Position numbers and translations under genes: made by a program. Under the pieces are notes generated by a model. It worked only from the letters and a program-made list of their open reading frames with translations, made no database searches and was not told where the DNA came from. From an uncultured Oscillospiraceae bacterium (GTDB lineage Bacteria; Bacillota; Clostridia; Oscillospirales; Ruminococcaceae), in NCBI GenBank assembly GCA_900547015.1, contig URFD01000009.1, forward strand, positions 1 to 24,266: 24,266 bases of DNA, given 5' to 3'. Shown one piece after another: positions 1 through 6,501 of this stretch. Within the stretch, counting starts at the first letter, position 1. Each line of letters opens with the position of its first letter.

Positions 1-152
1 GAACTTGAGAATTTGAAGCGGCGCAACTTTTAACGTACCTGCAACATTCGCAGCCAATACATAGCTGCGGACTTTCAAGCGGCAGAACATAGACCATTTT
101 GCCCCAAAAGGTTCATGGTTTTCCACCTCAACCGCCATTTGTTCCGCTGCGA
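1..152. mobile_element. Putative end of a skin-like element interrupting sigK
   Basis: Sigma-K homology stops abruptly near position 150, and what follows to the window edge does not encode the rest of a sigma factor in any frame. On the plus strand the first frame is open from the edge and ends with TAA at 31-33 (last residues ELENLKRRNF), which could be the 3' end of an element gene running toward sigK. On the minus strand another frame is open from an ATG near 137 to the edge. In B. subtilis and Clostridioides difficile, sigK is split by the skin prophage element, which is excised by a serine recombinase in the mother cell. I infer a similar element here; no recombinase is visible within the window. 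Confidence 0.45.
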
Positions 153-494
153 TAGTATAGCATTCTCAATACACCTGCTTGCATAGGTGGCGAATTTGGT
201 TCCCTTGCTGCTGTTAAAGCTGGATGCCGCTTTGATCAGGCCGATGGTCCCGATGGAAATCAGGTCCTCCTGGTCGCGGTAGGACGCATAATACTTCTTG
301 ATAATGTGCGCCACCAGCCGCAGATTGTGCTCAATCAGCCGGTCCCTTGCCTGTCGGTCTCCCTGCTGGATGCGATTGAGGCACTCCTCCTCTTCCTCCT
401 TGCTCAAGGGCTTGGGGAAGGAACTGCTTCCCGTCACGTGCAGCGCCAGATACAACATATTGCACAGGGCCGCCAAAACCATTGCAGAATACAT
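75..494 (-). CDS. sigK: RNA polymerase sigma-K factor, N-terminal half (split gene, SpoIVCB-like)
   Basis: Sigma-K directs late mother-cell transcription during sporulation. The product has a hydrophobic N-terminal pro-sequence (about residues 1-20 from this start), as in pro-sigma-K, which SpoIVFB cleaves. The sigma-70 region 2 core follows, with EHNLRLVAHI, EDLISIGTIGLIKA and GTKFATYASRCIEN. After residue ~114 the homology ends and about 25 unrelated residues lead to a stop, giving 139 aa against about 235 for complete SigK. The ATG at 494 is chosen because AGGAGG lies 7 bases upstream; the ATG at 500 is only 1 base from it. The break falls at the CIEN block where skin splits sigK in B. subtilis. 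As it stands the protein lacks regions 3 and 4 and cannot recognise a -35 element, so function would require DNA rearrangement. A dead truncated gene is the alternative. Confidence 0.85.
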   Translation of the reverse strand: MYSAMVLAALCNMLYLALHVTGSSSFPKPLSKEEEEECLNRIQQGDRQARDRLIEHNLRLVAHIIKKYYASYRDQEDLISIGTIGLIKAASSFNSSKGTKFATYASRCIENAILSQRNKWRLRWKTMNLLGQNGLCSAA

Positions 495-537
495 CGTCAT
501 ACCTCCTAACAGTATTCGCGTCAAAGCACGATACCAT

Positions 538-565
538 TAGGATATGCCTCATTTTTTCAAATTTT
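538..565 (-). promoter_or_regulatory. Predicted sporulation (SigE/SigK-type) promoter of sigK
   Basis: On the minus strand a -10-like CATATCCTA (546-538) follows an AAAATT -35-like hexamer (565-560) with a 13-base spacer. The mother-cell consensus is roughly ATATT at -35 and CATAnnnTA at -10, with 12-14 bases between. It lies about 45 bases upstream of the chosen sigK start, and no good TTGACA/TATAAT pair competes nearby. This is a pattern match by eye only. Confidence 0.4.
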
Positions 566-621
566 GTTTGTCCACTCGATTCCGCTACTGCCGGATACTG
601 CGCTTTCTTGGTTGCTGCCCT

Positions 622-1860
622 CTATTCATGTAAGAAAATTTCCTGTTCAATGGTGACACCATAGCTTAGAATTTTCTCGATTTCATCTTGAAATAGCGGA
701 TACTTTCCATCCTCCATCTCGCTTTGCAGGGTGGCTAGGTACTCCTGAGAGCGTTTCAGACCATGCTCACGAAAAGAATCTACAAATTCACCAGACATAC
801 GCATAGGCAATAAAGACGGAATCAGCTCCTGCAAATGATAGAACATTCGGAATCCACCAATATCGATATCCGCCCAGAAGCGTATCTTCATCGTTTCGGT
901 TGCCGCGCGGGCAATCCATGCAAACAGCTTCCTCCTTTGGGGACTGAGAAATCCACCATGGCAGACTACCAGCTCCTCCGGCTGTTTTTCCGACATCACA
1001 TACTCATCATAGTTGGTTTTATTCTCAATGAATGTAATCCATCGAATGGCAGTCAGGTCTATTTCCGTAATGAAATCAACCAGCGTGCTAGGTAAAGCCA
1101 AGCCATACGGTGCAGCACCAATATGAATACTCCCCTGATTGGTCTGAATCTTGCAGTTTCCTGCAAGCTCATAAAGCTCCGGTCGCGCGTAAATGCCGAG
1201 GAATGCCAACTGCTCCTTTTCACCTAAGTCATCTTCATGATAGGAGAGTGCTAACTCTGCATCATATTTCCTCGCAATTCCCAAAAATAAATCGCGGATA
1301 TTCCGTTCAAAATATTTCGTATCAGAAAAACATCTGCTGCTAAATGCACGCATCGTTACGCTGCCAGACAATTTGGAATACTCGCGAAGAGCGCAGAGCA
1401 GGTCCCTTAAAACCATATCATCCTTCTTGCAAAAGGCAGGAACCTTCAGTGCCTCGTCGGCAGACCTGCAAACAGCTTCCTTCCAAGCCACAATCCAAGG
1501 AACCGTAACACCGTTTAAGCTCATATTGACCTCATCAATGACCTGCCTTGCTCTCACTCTGGGATGCAATCTTTCGGTCAAGGCGTAGCACGGCATAACC
1601 TGGTCGAGGCACAGGATTATGGCAGAAAGGACCGGCCGCCCCTTTACCCACTCAAGCTGTACAAGGCCCTGTGCTTCAAGCTCTTTGGCTGCTTCATTAT
1701 AGGAATCTCGTATCACAGCCTCCTCATAGAAATACTCCGGCAGCTCTTTCTTCTCCACTCTGAGCACGACCCTTCGGGTGGATGTTCCGGGTTCCAAGAG
1801 ATGCTTGCTGGCTTCATATTTATCCAAAAGCCGGTTCAAAATCGTTACCTGTTCTGTCAT
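622..1860 (-). CDS. jetD: Wadjet protein JetD (DUF3322/DUF2220, TOPRIM-like nuclease subunit)
   Basis: JetD is the DNA-cleaving subunit of Wadjet, in which a JetABC SMC motor extrudes circular plasmid DNA and JetD cuts it. The 412-aa protein has the usual two parts: an N-terminal winged-helix/arm region (DUF3322) and a C-terminal TOPRIM-like region. The acidic metal-binding residues are visible as Glu279 in FIENKTNY and Asp331/Asp333 in FWADIDIGGF, with the typical HGGFLSP at 301-307. Its ATG overlaps the jetC stop in an ATGA (1860-1857), so the operon order is jetC then jetD. The reading frame has no lesion, although its upstream partners are broken. It may be freshly orphaned, retained, or simply not yet decayed. 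The assignment to JetD is firm; activity alone is doubtful. Confidence 0.9.
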   Translation of the reverse strand: MTEQVTILNRLLDKYEASKHLLEPGTSTRRVVLRVEKKELPEYFYEEAVIRDSYNEAAKELEAQGLVQLEWVKGRPVLSAIILCLDQVMPCYALTERLHPRVRARQVIDEVNMSLNGVTVPWIVAWKEAVCRSADEALKVPAFCKKDDMVLRDLLCALREYSKLSGSVTMRAFSSRCFSDTKYFERNIRDLFLGIARKYDAELALSYHEDDLGEKEQLAFLGIYARPELYELAGNCKIQTNQGSIHIGAAPYGLALPSTLVDFITEIDLTAIRWITFIENKTNYDEYVMSEKQPEELVVCHGGFLSPQRRKLFAWIARAATETMKIRFWADIDIGGFRMFYHLQELIPSLLPMRMSGEFVDSFREHGLKRSQEYLATLQSEMEDGKYPLFQDEIEKILSYGVTIEQEIFLHE

Positions 1861-2702
1861 GGAGTTATCTCCTTGCCAAAGGGCAGAATATGCATCCTGT
1901 ACTGATCCTTGTTCACCAGCAGCGTGCGGTCTGCTATCGGCATAAGATCCGAAACCTTATCGGGCGGTGTGCAGATAATGGCTTGCAGTCCCATCTTTCG
2001 CAAAAGACGAACACTTTCAACGATGCGGTCGCTGTCCATCTTATTAAAGGCTTCGTCGAACACTGCCAATCGAACAGTATTCCCAAAATCGGATGTGTCG
2101 TTCACGCGGTACAGTTGGGCAAATGATGCTAAAACCGCAATATAGAACGGGGTCTGTGTTTCACCGCCGGATTTTGTGTTCAGCGTCTGTGAAAGCAACT
2201 GTTTCGTGCCATTTTGGTCGGTGGTTTCCAGGTCAAATTTTAAGTAGGTTCTAAAGTCTGTATATCGCTGGATGTTCTCTTGCAATTCACTCTGTTTTCT
2301 GGCATTCAGCTGCGTATCGTCAGCCATGGTAATTTGGCTGAACAGCTTCTCAATCAACGCCCCATATTTATCTTGAAATGGCAGCGCAAACAAACCCATG
2401 TCACCTTCCATCAGCTCCGGAGCCATGATCATGTCATAGTATTCTGCATAATCCGGATTGCGCCCGACATGGAATTGGTAACGGTCTGTCCCAAATTGCG
2501 CCTGACGCAGCGCACGGTTCAGATTTTTTACCTGATCCTGCACCTGATCGATGCTGGATTTTAGTTTTGCCAAGAAATCATTTTGAAATTGCTCCATCGC
2601 GCTCTCCCGAGCCGTTATGATTTTTTCGCGATACTTAGGCAGCTCGCTTTCCTCCAGGAGCTTTTGCTCTGCTTCAAACTCATCATTATCCATAGCTTCC
2701 AC
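1857..2702 (-). pseudogene. jetC: jetC remnant, C-terminal ATPase half (SMC/MukB-like Wadjet subunit)
   Basis: This stretch encodes the C-terminal coiled-coil arm and head half-domain of JetC. It carries the ABC signature (NTKSGGETQTPF, about residues 175-186 of this piece) and Walker B (RLAVFDEAFNKMD, with Asp216 and Glu217). It is in the same frame as the fragment at 2733-3659 and is separated from it by a single TAG at 2735-2733; reading through gives ten more codons before the GTG at 2702. There is no good ribosome site at that GTG, so this is the distal part of one interrupted gene. Without the N-terminal Walker A half it cannot form a working ATPase head. The alternative, a deliberately split subunit, is unlikely because the upstream half is also truncated. 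Confidence 0.8.
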
Positions 2703-2732
2703 GCGGAAGGAACAGGGCTTGAACCGTTCTGT

Positions 2733-3659
2733 CTACTCCCTGCGCGCATTAAAGAGTTTTCTCTGAGCAGTATCCTGTTCCTTTACGCTCTGCTCCAAAC
2801 GTTTACTAAAGTTCTTATGAACGATATCCGCACGTTTTAGGCGAGCAAATTCCTGTTGATATCTGGGGATGCCGGTATTTTCTTGATATTCCAGAGAAAA
2901 CCCTTCTTCCAGACAGCTCTTAGCATCGGCCAGCTTCTGGTAATAATCCGGCAGTACCTCATAATCAAGCTGTCGAATACGTTCCTTCAACTGGCCAATC
3001 CGGTCGACTTCTTGATCCTTTGCATTGTTCAGCGCTACAATCTCATTCCCGAGGGCCACAATCGTGCGGCGCTGCTCATCCAGCCATAAGAGATCCAGTT
3101 TAGAAAGTTGGTCGTCAATATCTTGAACCTCGTTTGTAATCTCTATCCCTCGCAGATATGCTGTCTGTTTTTCTGCAATCGTGTTTTGGACAAAGAACTG
3201 TGTAAATAAAGGCTCTGTTACCTGCGAGAAAATCTGTCGAATGGGATTCCAGCCGCGCAGCTCATCTTCCATCTGCTTTCGCTCTTCTTCCAATCTGGCA
3301 ATTCTTAGGCTCACTGCGCGCCGGCCAATAAAGGCATCGTCCATGCGATCACGCCTCATCGAACGGGCAACATAGCTCTGATAGAGCATACCGTCCGCTG
3401 TAATGGCGGTCTTAAAATTGCGGAGCTGCTCGACATTTTGGCAACATACAACGCGTCCCAGCAAGTAGTCAATATAGCTGCGTGCCAGTTTGTTTTCTGT
3501 GTCCACCTTCCTTGCAAGACTGTCATCACGAACTCGCAGCGTTTCGCGTTCACGGAGCTTCCTGATATCTACCAATCCAAAGGACGCAGAGCCAAATTCT
3601 TTCTTAATCCGATCAAAAACAGAGAGCGCCCTAGGAATATCCACGAACTGCGCTGTCAT
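2733..3659 (-). pseudogene. jetC: jetC remnant, hinge and coiled-coil middle part
   Basis: The translated segment resembles the central part of the type II/III-like Wadjet SMC subunit. A conserved block reads SYIDYLLGRVVCCQNVEQLR followed by a KTAIT...MLYQSYVAR motif, and long charged coiled-coil sequence follows. Homology begins near 3650 with a VFDRIKKEFG stretch. Upstream of that the same frame is only a shadow of jetA. No Walker A motif (GxxGxGKT/S) occurs in this gene or between it and jetA, so the N-terminal ATPase half-domain, several hundred residues in relatives, is missing. The gene ends at an in-frame TAG (2735-2733) where relatives would continue into the C-terminal arm. I read it as a deletion product with a second, independent nonsense lesion. 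Confidence 0.75.
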
Positions 3660-4023
3660 CCTGAAGCTGATGAAACAGCTCCAGCAGACGGCTGCTATAA
3701 CCGGGAACTGTGATGTACTCTTCAAAGTCGCTACCCCGTTCTTTTTCAAACCAGCCCTTGCTACAGAGCTTTCGAATCAAAAAACGGGCCCTGCCGGAAA
3801 TATCATGCAGTTCCTCCTCGTCGATATCCTCTCCTTCAAAGGTTGCATCTGCTAACTGCTCCTCTAATTTGCTGCGCAGCATGGAATACAGCGCATCCTC
3901 GCGTATTTTCAGGTTTTCGCGGTACGCACTGTACAGCACATCCAAGGCATCCGCATACAAGGCGCGGTTGGGCGATGCCAAAGGAGAAAAAAGTTCACTG
4001 GGTATTGCTTCAAAAAATTTCAT
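3631..4023 (-). pseudogene. jetA: jetA remnant, N-terminal ~125 codons (DUF5716-type Wadjet kleisin)
   Basis: JetA is the kleisin-like subunit that bridges the JetC heads. The start MKFFEAIPSELFSPLASPNR and the following ALYADALDVLYSAYRENL match the N-terminus I know for the DUF5716 JetA family (type II/III-like Wadjet). The winged-helix-like region continues to GRARFLIRKL and EEYITVPGYSSRLLELFHQL. After residue ~123-130 the frame ends, and the neighbouring frame is already the middle of JetC. Full JetA is roughly 450-500 aa and should be followed by JetB, which is absent. AGGAGG lies 5 bases upstream of the ATG at 4023, so translation initiation is intact. The family call is by recognition of pattern, not by a search. 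Confidence 0.75.
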
Positions 4024-4052
4024 GAAACATCCTCCTACAGGAGATGACGATT

Positions 4053-4262
4053 ATGATTGGACGATTGATTTGGAATCAGGATAGGCCGGATATTGCATTT
4101 GATACCGGAGAACTGTACGGCGGTCTTCACTGCGGCGACTGCTTTCAGTGCTGGCTCGAGGGACATTGGATTCACGTTCGCTTGGAATTTGCGGATGACT
4201 GGGTCTTGTTCTGCAACGACTGCTCCATGCCGGTTTGCTATGGAGCATCCGTGCGTATTTAA
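4053..4262 (+). CDS. DUF5348 small protein
   Basis: This 69-residue protein has the DUF5348 pattern: GRLIWNQD near the start, YGGLHCGDCFQ in the middle, an arm ending in VRLEFADDW, and a final YGASVRI. DUF5348 genes are, to my knowledge, mostly carried on conjugative and integrative elements of Firmicutes, and their function is unknown. The ATG at 4053 is preferred over 4044 because AGGAG (4037-4041) is 11 bases upstream of the former and touches the latter. It is the only plus-strand gene here. It sits head-to-head with the jetA remnant with 29 bases between start codons, so neither gene has a conventional promoter region. That suggests a rearrangement junction. Confidence 0.75.
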   Translation: MIGRLIWNQDRPDIAFDTGELYGGLHCGDCFQCWLEGHWIHVRLEFADDWVLFCNDCSMPVCYGASVRI

Positions 4263-4586
4263 TCAACCTACTGCCTGCGTGCTTCGTACCGCTTGCTGCG
4301 CCCCAATGGGTGTACTCCTCCGATTCGACCTTTATCTACAAAGATTACCTGTATTATACATCTTTCGTAAGCACAAGGCAAGAGCGTTTTACGATACGGT
4401 GTGAAATGCTCTTACCCCCCACAAAACAGGCTCTGTTGAAACTTCCCACAATCCTTGATCTTGACCGTAATTTTGGCTTTTTCCCCATACAACATCATCA
4501 AGTTTTTGGGATGCTCCCAAGCTTGCCGCGTGTACAGACAACAGCTGGGCTTGCCGTTCTCTAAAATCTCATATCCGCAGACACAA
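4263..4586. other. Gene-poor stretch between DUF5348 and the ABC operon
   Basis: I see no recognisable gene, repeat or RNA in this interval apart from a weak minus-strand open frame at 4412-4618, listed separately. Plus-strand frames cross it but have no ribosome site and no family resemblance. It is plausibly leftover DNA between an inserted or rearranged segment on the left and the ABC transporter operon terminator on the right. Confidence 0.4.
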
Positions 4587-4618
4587 AAAATGTCTCCGCT
4601 TTTTAAAAGCAGAGACAT
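4412..4618 (-). CDS. Possible small Cys-rich protein, unrecognised
   Basis: A 68-codon frame starts at an ATG preceded by GAGGA and ends near 4412. The product has six cysteines, including a CVC near the start and a CGKFQQSLFCGG end, and I recognise no family. Against it being real, its first codons are the terminator stem of the upstream ABC gene, whose stop codon it overlaps, and it would need to escape that terminator. In its favour, the frame stays open well beyond the transporter gene through non-shadow DNA. I consider it more likely a chance frame. Confidence 0.2.
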   Translation of the reverse strand: MSLLLKSGDIFCVCGYEILENGKPSCCLYTRQAWEHPKNLMMLYGEKAKITVKIKDCGKFQQSLFCGG

Positions 4619-4620
4619 TT
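4588..4620 (-). terminator. Intrinsic terminator of the ABC exporter operon
   Basis: Two 16-base arms (4588-4603 and 4605-4620) form an AATGTCTC..GC hairpin with one wobble on the minus strand, followed by TTTTTT. The stop codon of the second ABC gene (4605-4603) lies in the loop, so the last residues KCLCF are encoded by the stem itself. The plus-strand version also has a T run, so it may work both ways. Confidence 0.8.
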
Positions 4621-6501
4621 TTCCTCTTCCTCTGTATAATATTGGGCCTGTGCATTCCACAGCTCATAGTATTTGCCATTGGTGTCGGCAACAAGCTTTG
4701 CATGGGAGCCCTGCTGAATCACAGAGCCGTCGTGGAATACGGCAATTTCGTCGCAGAATTTGCAGGAGGACAGACGGTGGGAAATAAAAATCGAGGTCTT
4801 GTCGCCCGCAATCTCATCGAATTTGCTGTAGATTTCTGCCTCTGCCATCGGGTCCAGCGCCGCCGTAGGCTCATCCAGGATGATAAACGGGGCATCCTTG
4901 TAAAGAGCGCGGGCGATGGCAATTTTCTGAGCCTCGCCGCCGGACACCTCCACGCCGTCCTCGGACAGCTCCTTGTAAAGCATGGTGTCCAGTCCCTGCT
5001 TCATTCCCGCCAATCGTTCCCCAAAGCCTGCGTCGAGCAAAGCCCTGCGTGCCCGTTCCCGGTCATAGGTCATGCTGCCTGCAACATTATTGCCCAGCGG
5101 CTGGTCAATCAGTTGAAAATCCTGGAACACAACAGAGAACAGATTGATGTAATCGTCGTAGCGGTACTTGCGGATGTCGATGCCGTTGAGCAGAATCTGC
5201 CCCTCCTGCGGGTCATACAAACGGCACAGCAGCTTAATGAAGGTCGTTTTTCCGCTGCCATTTTCCCCGACAATGGCAAGGCGCTTGCCGACCTTGAACT
5301 TCATATTGACATGGCGAAGCGCCCAAAGGTCGGAGCCGGGATAGCGGAAGGACACATCCTGAAACTCCACATCATACTGGCGGTCTGAGCGCTTTTCGGT
5401 GGTCAGGCTTCCCTGATACATCGAGTTCGGAACATCAAGAAAATCGTAGATTGTTTTCAGAAAGCCTGCGTTCGTCCGCATATGGTCGACGGTATCCAAC
5501 AGCATGGATACATTCTCGGAAAATGTGGTCAACGCTCTGACATACTGGGTCACACTACCGATGCCAAATGCGCCGCCCAATGCCTTGAGGCAGACGAACA
5601 CATACACAACACCGGACAGGATTGCGGAAAGGCCGGCAGCCAGAGCGTTGTTCAGCCCGACTGTGGTTTGTCCTAGCGTTGCAAGGCGGGAACCCACACC
5701 GAATATATTCACCGTTCGGATATAATGCTCCACCAAATCGTTCTGCCGGTACATCCTGCGGTCCATATCCTTTTCCTTGTTCCCGGGTTCTATCGAAAGA
5801 AAGTTCGCATAGATTCGGTTGCCGAAGCGGGAATCCTCTGCAATCTGAGTCCAGACAGAATTGACCCTGCTGTTCAGCACCGGAACAAGGCAGGTCAGCC
5901 CTGCAACCATCAAGAGAATCCCCAGAAAGAAAAGCGGGTGGTTGAGGATGGTCAGCGCTCCTGCCGACTCCGGTACCTTTTGGGTGAACAGGCTCACGGT
6001 CAGGACGGCCGCACCCAGAATACCAGTGATGCCCTCCACCGCTTGGGTACAGTACATCTTGAGCATATAGAATCCCCACCCACCCCAGTTGGTGCTTTGC
6101 CAAATTTGGGAGAAGCGGTCCCTTGTCTCCTGACTGTCGCAGTCTGCATAATCCATACTCAAGAATTTCTCGGTATACAAAGCCTCGTACTGCTTGTCGA
6201 ACAGCTCACTGCTACCATTCTTCCACCGCTCCAAAACAGCCTTGAGCAACTCTGTCGCGGCGGTGACGGCAAGAATCAAACCGACCCATTTTCCCAAAAC
6301 CTCCAGTCTGCGCTGAGAAGCCAGCTCGTTAATCAGCTGGGCGGAAAGCCAGATAGCTGCATACGGGGAGGCTGCTTTCACGATGGAGCAAAGGAGAAAC
6401 GGGGCAAAGCATCCCGGTGCAGCGTGTCGCATATCCTTTACCGCCCTGCGATGGATTGCAAGGGTTTCCCGGATTCCGATTCGATTAGTTTTCTCCTTCA
6501 T
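4603..6501 (-). CDS. ABC exporter half-transporter (membrane domain plus ATPase), second of pair
   Basis: This is a type IV ABC half-transporter of about 632 aa. An N-terminal membrane domain (hydrophobic stretches around residues 35-60, 70-95, 180-215 and 265-300) is followed by an ATPase domain. The ATPase has Walker A GENGSGKTT near residue 412, signature VSGGEAQKIAIARAL, Walker B FIILDEPTAALDP and switch His in FISHRLS. The ATG at 6501 is chosen because AAGGAGG lies 8 bases upstream; the frame extends 20 codons further but without a ribosome site. It overlaps the preceding ABC gene by 17 bases, so the two are translationally coupled and probably form a heterodimer. Both look catalytically complete. 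The substrate is not evident; with an AgrA-type regulator upstream a peptide is the best guess, as in bacteriocin export or resistance loci. No precursor peptide gene was found. Confidence 0.85.
   Translation of the reverse strand: MKEKTNRIGIRETLAIHRRAVKDMRHAAPGCFAPFLLCSIVKAASPYAAIWLSAQLINELASQRRLEVLGKWVGLILAVTAATELLKAVLERWKNGSSELFDKQYEALYTEKFLSMDYADCDSQETRDRFSQIWQSTNWGGWGFYMLKMYCTQAVEGITGILGAAVLTVSLFTQKVPESAGALTILNHPLFFLGILLMVAGLTCLVPVLNSRVNSVWTQIAEDSRFGNRIYANFLSIEPGNKEKDMDRRMYRQNDLVEHYIRTVNIFGVGSRLATLGQTTVGLNNALAAGLSAILSGVVYVFVCLKALGGAFGIGSVTQYVRALTTFSENVSMLLDTVDHMRTNAGFLKTIYDFLDVPNSMYQGSLTTEKRSDRQYDVEFQDVSFRYPGSDLWALRHVNMKFKVGKRLAIVGENGSGKTTFIKLLCRLYDPQEGQILLNGIDIRKYRYDDYINLFSVVFQDFQLIDQPLGNNVAGSMTYDRERARRALLDAGFGERLAGMKQGLDTMLYKELSEDGVEVSGGEAQKIAIARALYKDAPFIILDEPTAALDPMAEAEIYSKFDEIAGDKTSIFISHRLSSCKFCDEIAVFHDGSVIQQGSHAKLVADTNGKYYELWNAQAQYYTEEEEKCLCF

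Noticed and set aside
5555..6103. 182-codon minus-strand frame inside the second ABC gene
   Set aside because: It is out of frame with a normal ABC membrane domain and shows no recognisable features.
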